A DNA stretch of 11,028 nt from positions 1-11,028 of the forward strand of contig CAIQIY010000494.1 of NCBI GenBank assembly GCA_903871975.1, given 5' to 3'. The notes beneath the pieces are model-generated. The model did no database searches and was not told where the DNA came from. It saw only the letters and a list, made by a program, of their open reading frames with translations. Position numbers and translations under genes: made by a program. Shown here in pieces: positions 5,401 to 11,028 of this stretch; positions within the stretch are counted from its first letter, which is position 1; each line of letters begins with the position of its first letter. The DNA is from an uncultured Chloroflexota bacterium. GTDB taxonomy: Bacteria > Chloroflexota > Chloroflexia > Chloroflexales > Roseiflexaceae.

Positions 5401-5738
5401 TGTCGCCACTGCTGCACGGCGTCGCGTTGTTCAACCAGGGCGAATGGTGGCATGCCCACGAGGCGTGGGAGCCTGCCTGGCTCGTGGCGCGCGAGCCTGA
5501 GCGCACGCGCTATCGCGGGCTCATCCAGGTGGCGGCGGCGCTGGTACACTGGCAACGCGGCAACCCACGTGGCCTGTGGCGCAACTATGCCAAGGCCCGG
5601 CCACAGCTGATCGCCGTCGAGGATGTGCCGACGATCATCGCACTGCGGCGGCTGCGCCGCGAGATGGATCGGTTCGTGATCACCGGCGCCACACCACCAC
5701 CACAGATTGTCGTGCCGGGAGGTGCCGATGCGACGTGA
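5400..5738 (+). CDS. DUF309 family protein
   Basis: This 112-residue protein matches DUF309 (PF03745). It has the N-terminal signature FNQGEWWHAHEAWEPAW (11-27), containing H18, H20, E21, W23 and E24, followed by a second helix LIQVAAALVHWQRGNPRG (41-58). The family is a small all-helical cytoplasmic fold with no established biochemical role known to me; the conserved His/Glu set could bind a metal. The ATG at 5400 overlaps the rhodanese stop (TGATG) and there is no clear independent ribosome site, so translation is probably coupled. The 3' end overlaps the following methyltransferase start by 11 nt. It belongs to a four-gene run with rhodanese, methyltransferase and beta-propeller genes. Confidence 0.88.
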   Translation: MSPLLHGVALFNQGEWWHAHEAWEPAWLVAREPERTRYRGLIQVAAALVHWQRGNPRGLWRNYAKARPQLIAVEDVPTIIALRRLRREMDRFVITGATPPPQIVVPGGADAT

Positions 5739-6555
5739 TGCGCTTGCGGTGCTCGGCTGCACGGCGTGTGCCGGCGCACTCGTGACCGACACCGACGCTG
5801 CCGAGCTCGATGATGGAACAGTGCGGTGTGTCGCGTGCGCCACGCACTACCCCGTGCGTGGCGGCGTGCTCGACCTGCTCGGTGCACCACGGCCGGCCAC
5901 CGCGGCGCACTGGGTGAACGAGCTGCGCCTCACGGCCTGGGCGTACGAGCGTACGTGGCGGCCGCACGCCCTGAGTATACTGAGCGGCGAGCCGTTCGGC
6001 GAAGCGCGCGAGTCGGCGCTGCTCACCGCGGCGCTCGCCGATGCGCCCGCCGGTGCATTCGTCGACCTGGCGTGCAGTAGTGGGCGCTACGCCCGGGTAC
6101 TCGCCGGCATGGCGCCACAGCGCACGGTGATCGGCATCGATTGTTCGGCCGCGATGCTCGCCGAGGCACAGCGCCGCGCCCGCAGCGCACGCCTGCCGAT
6201 CAGCTATGTCCGGGCCGACGCGCTCGCGCTGCCGCTGCAACCAGCTGCTGCCGCGGCGGTCGTGATGGGTGGATCGCTCAACGAGATCGCCGATGTGCCT
6301 GGCGCGCTGGCGGCGATGGCCCGCAGCGCTGCGCCGGGCGCGGCCTTCTTCCTGATGACGCTGCTCGTGGCGCGCAGCACCGCCGGCAGGCTGCTGCAGC
6401 ACATGATGCGGCCCGGTGGGCTGCACTTCTTCGATGACGCCACGCTGGTCGCGCAGATCGACCATGCCGGCTTCGACATCACGGATCACCGCGTTCACCG
6501 CAGTGTCGCACTCATCAGCGGTCGACGGCGTGCTGCAAGCAACACGGGAGCATGA
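5728..6555 (+). CDS. Class I SAM-dependent methyltransferase with N-terminal zinc ribbon
   Basis: This 275-residue protein starts with a Trm112-like/zinc-ribbon segment: C11-x2-C14 (GCTAC) and C34-x2-C37 (RCVAC), followed by YPVRGGVLDLL (41-51). The methyltransferase domain has motif I FVDLACSSGRYAR (111-123, with the GxGxG region written as CSSGR), an acidic residue ending beta-2 (GIDCS, D138), then YVRADALALPL (160-170) and MGGSLNEIADV (180-190). The layout resembles RlmA-type or UbiE-like methyltransferases; the substrate cannot be told. The ATG at 5728 is chosen for GGGAGG 5 nt upstream; an in-frame TTG at 5707 lacks a comparable site. It overlaps the DUF309 end, and the beta-propeller gene follows after one base. 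Confidence 0.88.
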   Translation: MRRDALAVLGCTACAGALVTDTDAAELDDGTVRCVACATHYPVRGGVLDLLGAPRPATAAHWVNELRLTAWAYERTWRPHALSILSGEPFGEARESALLTAALADAPAGAFVDLACSSGRYARVLAGMAPQRTVIGIDCSAAMLAEAQRRARSARLPISYVRADALALPLQPAAAAAVVMGGSLNEIADVPGALAAMARSAAPGAAFFLMTLLVARSTAGRLLQHMMRPGGLHFFDDATLVAQIDHAGFDITDHRVHRSVALISGRRRAASNTGA

Positions 6556-6556
6556 G

Positions 6557-7402
6557 ATGGCCCGCGCAGCACTCCTCCTGATCGGCGGCGACGACGGTCT
6601 GCTGCAGCTGACGGCGCCAGGCGCGGGCGAGCGCTGGCTGCGCACGGCGGTACGGCTGCTGGAGCCACCGATCAGCAGCATCTGGCTCGATCGGCACGAT
6701 CCACTGGTATGCGCCGCCGGCGGGCCCACTGGCGGCTGGGTGAGCGCCGATGGCGGGAACACCTGGTGCCCATTCACCGACGCACCAGTCCGATGCATCA
6801 TCGGCTGGCCAGCACCGGAGCGCCGGATCATCGCACACCTGGCAGACGGCTCGTGTCTCGAGGTCGCCGCAGGGAGCGGCGCGGTCACGGCGCTCGGCAG
6901 CATCGGTGGCCTGCTCGCTGTAGGCACCGCCGGCCCGCTCGGCATCGACGCCATCGCAGTTGCGCATCACACGGGCGGGAGCGGCTGGACCACCACGCCC
7001 GCTGCACTCCCCAGCATGCCGCGGGCAGCGATCGGCACGCCGCGCGGGCCATGGACGCTGACCGATGCGGCGGTCTGGTCCTGGCGCGATGCACATTGGG
7101 TACACTATGCGGCCTGCCCCGATGCCCATCTGCTGGCAGTGCTCGACGGTCCCCCTGCTCTCGTGGTGATTGCCGGTGACGCACTCTGGCGCATCGCCGA
7201 AGACGGGGCGCCCGACAGAGTCGCAGCAACGCCCGACGGCAGCCGGTTTCGCGCGCTCCAGGCTGTCCCGTATCACCCCGACACCCTCGTCGCGGCCACT
7301 GCCAGCCACGTCCTCTGGTCGCGTGATCGCGGCACGAGCTGGATCACGCTTCGCGATGATCTGACCGGCATTCGTGCCCTGGCGAGCGCTCGCCTCGCGT
7401 GA
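6557..7402 (+). CDS. Asp-box (BNR/Ycf48-like) beta-propeller protein, function unknown
   Basis: This 281-residue protein carries two clear Asp-box motifs, SADGGNTW (63-70) and SRDRGTSW (255-262), plus degenerate repeats such as VWSWRDAHW (173-181) and LWRIAEDGAPDR (210-221). Asp boxes sit between strands of beta-propeller blades, as in sialidases, sortilin and Ycf48. Repeated hydrophobic-strand, Gly-rich-turn patterns throughout support a propeller of about five to seven blades. There is no signal peptide or membrane segment: the N-terminus MARAALLLIGGDDGLLQL already looks like a first blade. It is therefore probably a cytoplasmic scaffold rather than an exported enzyme. The ATG at 6557 has GGGAG 6 nt upstream, one base after the methyltransferase stop. 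It is the last gene of the run. Fold is likely, function unknown. Confidence 0.8.
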   Translation: MARAALLLIGGDDGLLQLTAPGAGERWLRTAVRLLEPPISSIWLDRHDPLVCAAGGPTGGWVSADGGNTWCPFTDAPVRCIIGWPAPERRIIAHLADGSCLEVAAGSGAVTALGSIGGLLAVGTAGPLGIDAIAVAHHTGGSGWTTTPAALPSMPRAAIGTPRGPWTLTDAAVWSWRDAHWVHYAACPDAHLLAVLDGPPALVVIAGDALWRIAEDGAPDRVAATPDGSRFRALQAVPYHPDTLVAATASHVLWSRDRGTSWITLRDDLTGIRALASARLA

Positions 7403-7430
7403 GCCCGCTTCACCCACAACCCTGGCCGCG

Positions 7431-7487
7431 CCGTGGGGCGTGGCTCCACGGGGAGCGGTGGTGTCGCCCCGCGACACGCCCGCTCCC
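7431..7487 (+). terminator. Two tandem GC-rich hairpins after the beta-propeller gene
   Basis: Hairpin 1: CCGTGGGGC (7431-7439) pairs with GCTCCACGG (7443-7451), with one G-U pair. Hairpin 2: GGGAGCG (7451-7457) pairs with CGCTCCC (7481-7487) and encloses GTGTCG (7461-7466) pairing with CGACAC (7472-7477). They start 28 nt after the stop codon and end before the carH promoter. No T-run follows either, so they may act as a transcript-end structure rather than a classical intrinsic terminator. Confidence 0.55.
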
Positions 7488-7504
7488 GCGCGCCCTGGCG
7501 CTGC

Positions 7505-7533
7505 TGTGCAATATCTTGACACTGATTGTGCAA
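7505..7533 (+). promoter_or_regulatory. Putative CarH operator: three repeats at 11-bp spacing
   Basis: Three units with consensus T-K-K-R-C-A begin at 7505 (TGTGCAA), 7516 (TTGACAC) and 7527 (TGTGCAA), each exactly 11 bp apart. The middle unit is the -35 box of the carH promoter. From memory of the Thermus CarH work, that protein's operator has the same design: three 11-bp direct repeats, one over the -35. Binding here would block RNA polymerase, giving autorepression in the dark. Confidence 0.65.
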
Positions 7534-7544
7534 CGTGCTACACT
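7516..7544 (+). promoter_or_regulatory. carH promoter (consensus -35, extended -10)
   Basis: A perfect TTGACA (7516-7521), a 17-nt spacer and TACACT (7539-7544) with TG at 7536-7537 form the best sigma-70 promoter in the window. Transcription should begin near 7551, giving a leader of about 35 nt to the GTG at 7586. It overlaps the 11-bp repeat array. A promoter this strong fits one that is held off by a repressor. Confidence 0.8.
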
Positions 7545-7585
7545 GCATGTACGGTCAGCCAGGCCCGACAGCGGAGCGTAACTCT

Positions 7586-8542
7586 GTGGCACAGCCCATA
7601 ACGTTCCTGCAACTCACCACCACACCGATCTACAACACCCGGGCCGTCGCGCGTGAGACCGGGGTACCCCCCGACACGTTCCGTGCCTGGGAGCGGCGTT
7701 ACGGTGTACCGCGCCCCGAGCGCACCGCCGGCGGGCACCGGCTATATTCCGAGCGCGACATCGCCATCATCCGCTGGCTACGCGACCGCACCGCAGAAGG
7801 GATGAACATCAGCCACGCGGTGATGCTGCTGACCAGTGCGCTGGAAGAGCGTGTCGCACCAGTCGCCGAAGAGACGCGCGGCGTCGCGCACCTCGTCGAC
7901 GAGCTCGTCGAACGACTGATCGTCTTCGACGGACCGCGTGCCGAGTTGTTGGTCAGCGAGGCGTTTGCGCTGTATCCGTTCGAGCGGGTCCTGCTCGACA
8001 TCATACAACCGACGATGGTCGAAGTCGGCGAGCGTTGGCATCGGGGCGAGATCAACGTGGCTGCCGAGCACTTTGCCACCGAATTCGTGAGGCGCAAGCT
8101 CGCCGGTCTACTGAACGTGTTCGAGAACAGTGCACAACGCGAGACGATCGTCGTCGCCTGTGCGCCAGGCGAGCTGCACGACATCGGCCTGCTGTTCTCG
8201 AGCCTGTTCCTGGTACGGCGAGGCTGGCACGTCGTCTATCTGGGGCCGCAGGTACCGCTGCCCGACCTGTTGGCGACGGTGCAATCGGTACGGCCGGCGC
8301 TCGTATGTGTCTCGGCCACGACCATCGAGACGGCGCTGGAGGCACTGGAAGTCGCGCGTGCGGTGACATCGAGCTTCCCGCAGGTACACTTTGGCTATGG
8401 CGGCCGAGTGTTCAACCTCAATCCCGAAGTACGCCAGCAGATGCCGGGGGTGTTCCTCGGGGCCGACGGCCGCAGCCTGATCAGCACCGTCAGCGCGTTG
8501 TTCGCGCGCCCACCAGTCGCCAGCCATGAGTCGCCGAACTGA
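7586..8542 (+). CDS. carH: CarH/LitR-type MerR transcriptional repressor with B12-binding light-sensor domain
   Basis: This 318-residue regulator has a MerR helix-turn-helix (about 16-82, YNTRAVARETGVPPDTFRAW...GGHRLYS), a helical B12 cap (about 105-180) and a cobalamin Rossmann domain (about 186-310). The light-sensing residues are all present: W151 and E161-H162 at the W-x9-E-H spacing of Thermus CarH, and the lower-ligand H198 in ELHDIG. The family forms AdoCbl-bound tetramers that repress carotenoid genes in the dark; light breaks the Co-C bond and releases DNA. The GTG at 7586 is chosen because GGAG (7573-7576) lies 9 nt before it and the predicted transcript starts near 7551. Earlier in-frame starts (TTG 7526, ATG 7547) lie upstream of that point. 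The next gene is crtB, the expected target. Confidence 0.93.
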   Translation: MAQPITFLQLTTTPIYNTRAVARETGVPPDTFRAWERRYGVPRPERTAGGHRLYSERDIAIIRWLRDRTAEGMNISHAVMLLTSALEERVAPVAEETRGVAHLVDELVERLIVFDGPRAELLVSEAFALYPFERVLLDIIQPTMVEVGERWHRGEINVAAEHFATEFVRRKLAGLLNVFENSAQRETIVVACAPGELHDIGLLFSSLFLVRRGWHVVYLGPQVPLPDLLATVQSVRPALVCVSATTIETALEALEVARAVTSSFPQVHFGYGGRVFNLNPEVRQQMPGVFLGADGRSLISTVSALFARPPVASHESPN

Positions 8543-8549
8543 GCGAGCG

Positions 8550-8585
8550 TTGGCACACCGCCTGCATGCGCCGCCCGTGTGCGAA
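8550..8585. promoter_or_regulatory. Imperfect inverted repeat in the crtB promoter region, possible CarH site
   Basis: TTGGCACAC (8550-8558) and GTGTGCGAA (8577-8585) are inverted 9-base arms with one mismatch, 18 bases apart. They cover the region where the crtB -35 should be. Read outward, each arm contains TGTGC followed by CAA or GAA, close to the TGTGCAA units of the carH operator. It could instead be a hairpin at the end of the carH transcript, but no T-run follows. Confidence 0.4.
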
Positions 8586-8590
8586 TGGGG

Positions 8591-8596
8591 TATAAT
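8591..8596 (+). promoter_or_regulatory. crtB promoter, consensus -10 without a -35
   Basis: TATAAT (8591-8596) is a perfect -10. At 17 bases upstream the sequence is GCGCCG (8568-8573), which is not a -35. A start near 8603 would give a leader of about 42 nt to the GTG. The missing -35 and the inverted repeat on it suggest regulation by a DNA-binding protein. Confidence 0.6.
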
Positions 8597-8644
8597 GAGA
8601 CATCAGCCGCCCCATTGCCGCACCCGAGGCGGAAGGAGCCGCGC

Positions 8645-9649
8645 GTGTCGCTCAGCCAATCACGACGTCTGATCATCCGAGCATTCGCCGAACGTGAGGT
8701 TCCGGCGGGCGAGGCTGCAGCCTTGTTGGCGCAGGTGCGCGTCCGCGCGGGCCACGACCTGCAGCGCGAGTATCACCCGCCCCGCAGCGACGAGCCGGCG
8801 GTCGCGCTCGACCAAGCCTACCTGCAATGCCGCGCGCTCACGCGGCAGCACTCGCGCAGTTTTTACGTCAGCTCCGGCCTGTTGCCACGCGAGAAGCGCC
8901 GCAGTGTCCGTGCGCTGTACGCCTTCTGCCGCACCAGCGACGATCTGGTCGATCGTGCTGGCGGCGACCCGGTCGACGCATTGGCCCACTGGGTCGCGCT
9001 GGTGCATGCTGCCCACCCCCCCGCTCACGATCCGGTGCTGGTGGCATGGCACGACACGGTGCAGCGGCATGGCATCGCCCGCGAGCTCGTCGACGAACTC
9101 CTGGCCGGCATCGCGATGGATCTCACCGTCGATCGCTACGAAACCTTCGACCGGCTGTGGCTCTACTGCTACCGGGTCGCATCCGTCGTCGGATTGTTGT
9201 CGATGCAGATCATCGGCTACTACGAAGGTGCGACTGAGTACGCAGTGAAGCTCGGGGTCGCGCTGCAGCTCACCAACATCCTGCGCGACGTCGGCGAGGA
9301 TGCCGCGCGCGGCCGGGTGTACCTGCCACTGGAGGATCTGGCGCAGTTTGGGCTGAGCGATCGCGACATCCTGCACGGTGTGCGCGACCAGCGTTTCCGT
9401 GCCCTGATGCAATTCGAAATCGCGCGTGCGCACCGGCTCTACGACGAATCGCGCCCGGGGATCGCGCTGCTCGACCCGGACGGTCGGCTGGCGATCGCTG
9501 CGGCGAGCGACATCTATCGCGGGATTCTGGGCCGGATCGAAGCCAACGACTACGATGTCTTCGGGCGGCGGGCGTACGTGCCGTTGCGCCAGAAGCTCTG
9601 GATCGTGGCACGATTGTGGCCGCAGTATCAACGGCGGGGTCGCCCATGA
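8645..9649 (+). CDS. crtB: Phytoene synthase (squalene/phytoene synthase family)
   Basis: This 334-residue enzyme should condense two geranylgeranyl diphosphates to phytoene, the first committed carotenoid step. Both Asp-rich motifs are present: YAFCRTSDDLVD (92-103; D99, D100, D103) and NILRDVGEDAARGRVYLP (211-228; D215, D219). HSRSFYVSSGLLP (69-81) is typical of phytoene synthases. Squalene synthases and HpnC/HpnD share the fold, but the CarH neighbour favours carotenogenesis. About 50 residues precede the catalytic core, with no recognisable motif. The GTG at 8645 is chosen for AAGGAG (8633-8638) 6 nt upstream and because an in-frame GTG at 8579 precedes the -10 box. The stop overlaps the DUF2085 start (ATGA), so the two are coupled. 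No phytoene desaturase is in view. Confidence 0.93.
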   Translation: MSLSQSRRLIIRAFAEREVPAGEAAALLAQVRVRAGHDLQREYHPPRSDEPAVALDQAYLQCRALTRQHSRSFYVSSGLLPREKRRSVRALYAFCRTSDDLVDRAGGDPVDALAHWVALVHAAHPPAHDPVLVAWHDTVQRHGIARELVDELLAGIAMDLTVDRYETFDRLWLYCYRVASVVGLLSMQIIGYYEGATEYAVKLGVALQLTNILRDVGEDAARGRVYLPLEDLAQFGLSDRDILHGVRDQRFRALMQFEIARAHRLYDESRPGIALLDPDGRLAIAAASDIYRGILGRIEANDYDVFGRRAYVPLRQKLWIVARLWPQYQRRGRP

Positions 9650-10152
9650 GCAACCAATCCGCAGCAGCATCGCAGTGGCCACAGTGGCCGTGGGTCGCCA
9701 CGATGGTGATCCTGTTCCTCGGCCCGCTGGCCGTGCCGGCATTCCTGGCGAGCGGCAGCGTTCCGCTGATGCGGCTCGGCGGGTTTGCCCACGACATCCT
9801 CAGCACGGCGATCTGCCCAACCCCCGCGCGCTCGTACTGGTTGTTCGGCGAGCCGATGGGGGTCTGTGCCCGCTGCTGGGGCGCGACCATCGGCCTATGG
9901 CTGGCGTGGGCCATCGCCCGCCGCGGCAGCGCGCTGCTCGGACCGTTCCTCGCGCTGCACTGGCTACCGCGCCTCGGCACCGCCTCGCTGCCATTCTGGC
10001 TCTGGATTTTCGAGATCGTACGGCTGCCGGCGGCACCGCTCGAGCTACTCGTGGTGAACGGCATGCTGGCCGGCTGCAGCGCCGGGCTGTACATCGCCTC
10101 GATCTGGCCGGGCATGCTGACGGTGCGCGACGGCACAGCGGGGGCACGATGA
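9646..10152 (+). CDS. DUF2085 family small integral membrane protein
   Basis: This 168-residue membrane protein matches DUF2085 (PF09858). The family signature is present: H49 ... C57-P (STAICPTPARS), then GEPMGVCARCWGATIG (68-83) with C74-x2-C77. Predicted membrane segments lie at about 16-35, 78-91, 95-108, 115-128 and 134-156. The conserved Cys/His set suggests a metal or redox site at the membrane, but no function is established to my knowledge. The ATG at 9646 overlaps the crtB stop (ATGA), and its own stop overlaps the next start (ATGA), so three genes appear translationally coupled. An upstream in-frame ATG at 9616 lies inside crtB and lacks a reason to be preferred. Confidence 0.85.
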   Translation: MSNQSAAASQWPQWPWVATMVILFLGPLAVPAFLASGSVPLMRLGGFAHDILSTAICPTPARSYWLFGEPMGVCARCWGATIGLWLAWAIARRGSALLGPFLALHWLPRLGTASLPFWLWIFEIVRLPAAPLELLVVNGMLAGCSAGLYIASIWPGMLTVRDGTAGAR

Positions 10153-11028
10153 CGGCCCGGCGCATCTGTGTCAGTGGCGCGACCGGCCTGATCGGGCGCG
10201 CGCTCTGCGCCACGCTGATCGCGCGCGGCGATGACGTGATCGTCCTGACGCGTGAGCCGGCCGCGGCGGCGCGGCGCGTGCCGGGTGCCCGCGAGTATCT
10301 GGCATGGCAACCAGCCGACGACGGCCCATGGGCCGAAGCCGTCGCCACGAGCGACGCAGTCGTCCATCTCGCCGGCGCCTCGATCGCCGGGCAGCGCTGG
10401 AGCGCCGCCTACCAGCGCGAGATCCGCGACAGCCGGGTCATCGGCACGCGTGGCATCGCCGCCGCAGTGGCGCGTGGCCAGCGTGCCAGCGTCCTCGTCA
10501 GTGCCTCGGGGGTCGATTACTACGGCGACTGTGGCGACCGCATCATCGACGAGCGCAGCCCGGCGGGGCGTGGCTTCCTGCCCGATGTCTGCGTCGCCTG
10601 GGAAGCCGAGGCCGTGCGGGCGCGCACCACCGACACCCGCGTCTGCGTCATCCGCACCGGCATCGTCCTCGATCGCCACGAGGGCGCACTGGCGCGCCTG
10701 CTGCTGCCGTACCAGCTGGGGCTCGGCGGGCCGGTGCTGCCCGGCACGCAATGGTGGTCATGGATTCACCGCGACGATGTCGTCGGAATCCTGCTGCTCG
10801 CGTTGGATGACGCGCGGGCCGACGGGCCGCTGAACGCGACTGCGCCACATCCGGTGCGCAACCGCGAGTTCAGCGACACGCTCGCACGGGTGTTGCGGCG
10901 GCCGGCATTGCTGCCACTGCCAGGATTCGCCGCGCGGCTGGTGCTCGGGGCGATGGCGCGCCCACTGTTGATCGAAAAGCAGCGTGCGCTGCCACACGCC
11001 GCAGAGGCGCTCGGGTACACCTTCCGCC
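10149..11028 (+). CDS. TIGR01777-family NAD(P)-binding epimerase-like protein (SDR39U1 type), 3' end cut
   Basis: This is an extended short-chain dehydrogenase-like protein; 293 residues are visible without a stop, close to the usual 295-305. The Rossmann motif is VSGATGLIGRAL (8-19, GATGLIG 10-16). VVHLAGASIAGQRW (71-84), SASGVDYYGDCGD (118-130) with the YYG of the family, WSWIHRDDVV (203-212) and NATAPHPVRNREF (229-241) follow in the standard order. The C-terminal part from about 245 is the DUF1731 domain (RPALLPLPGFAARLVLG). No substrate is established for the bacterial family. The ATG at 10149 overlaps the DUF2085 stop (ATGA). Only a handful of residues are likely missing beyond the window. 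Confidence 0.92.
   Translation, partial: MTARRICVSGATGLIGRALCATLIARGDDVIVLTREPAAAARRVPGAREYLAWQPADDGPWAEAVATSDAVVHLAGASIAGQRWSAAYQREIRDSRVIGTRGIAAAVARGQRASVLVSASGVDYYGDCGDRIIDERSPAGRGFLPDVCVAWEAEAVRARTTDTRVCVIRTGIVLDRHEGALARLLLPYQLGLGGPVLPGTQWWSWIHRDDVVGILLLALDDARADGPLNATAPHPVRNREFSDTLARVLRRPALLPLPGFAARLVLGAMARPLLIEKQRALPHAAEALGYTFR

Noticed and set aside
5680..6954. Minus-strand open frame of 424 codons opposite the methyltransferase gene
   Set aside because: No recognisable domain. The plus strand here has clear zinc-ribbon and SAM-binding motifs with a ribosome site.
7505..7533. Start of a CRISPR or tandem-repeat array
   Set aside because: Only three short degenerate units occur at 11-bp spacing, with no spacers or further copies. 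Position on the promoter fits an operator instead.
7526..7585. Earlier starts for carH (TTG 7526, ATG 7547)
   Set aside because: Both precede the transcription start predicted from the TTGACA-17-TACACT promoter, and neither has a ribosome site. GTG 7586 has GGAG 9 nt upstream.
9270..10751. Long minus-strand open frame of 493 codons opposite crtB, the DUF2085 gene and the epimerase-like gene
   Set aside because: It crosses three recognised genes, is rich in Arg/Ala/Gly low-complexity sequence, and has no family motif. It is an antisense shadow caused by GC-rich codon use.

Overview
The window is GC-rich bacterial chromosome carrying tightly packed housekeeping and accessory genes. I see no RNA genes, mobile elements or CRISPR arrays. 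Four things together suggest the phylum Chloroflexota: a CarH-type B12 light sensor beside phytoene synthase, a paired single-RCK TrkA set, a DUF2085 membrane protein, and a Mrp protein without the usual CxxC. This placement is an inference; Deinococcota or another GC-rich group cannot be excluded from sequence alone.

Region 1 (1-1845, minus strand) reads argF (ornithine carbamoyltransferase), then trkA, then a second trkA cut by the window edge. The genes are separated by 25 nt and then overlap by 3 nt, so they probably form one transcript. Region 2 (1846-1913) is a compact divergent promoter. The argF -10 lies on the -35 of the opposite gene and vice versa. The rightward transcript appears to begin at or next to the start codon of a small [2Fe-2S] thioredoxin-like ferredoxin gene (1914-2207).

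Region 3 (2208-5012, plus) is an Fe-S and molybdenum-cofactor block. A perfect palindrome overlaps the mrp promoter. It is followed by mrp (Fe-S carrier ATPase), moaA (radical-SAM GTP 3',8-cyclase, a double [4Fe-4S] enzyme) and an A-type Fe-S carrier with its own promoter and an extra cysteine-rich tail. Region 4 (5031-7402, plus) starts with a strong hairpin. It continues with four almost gapless genes: rhodanese, DUF309 protein, zinc-ribbon methyltransferase and an Asp-box beta-propeller protein. Two tandem hairpins follow (7431-7487).

Region 5 (7505-11028, plus) is a light-response and carotenoid block. It begins with a good sigma-70 promoter whose -35 sits inside three 11-bp-spaced repeats. 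The next gene is a CarH/LitR-type MerR-cobalamin photoreceptor with the diagnostic Trp, Glu-His and axial His residues. Then come crtB (phytoene synthase), a DUF2085 membrane protein and a TIGR01777-family NAD(P)-binding epimerase-like gene running off the window. The last three are linked by ATGA overlaps. The likely logic is that CarH with adenosylcobalamin represses its own promoter, and perhaps crtB, in the dark and releases them in light.

Most promoters in the window share an extended -10 of the form TGnTA, four of them TGCTA. This points to one dominant housekeeping promoter style. No gene-free stretch exceeds 300 bases; the longest is 7403-7585, which holds the tandem hairpins and the carH promoter.
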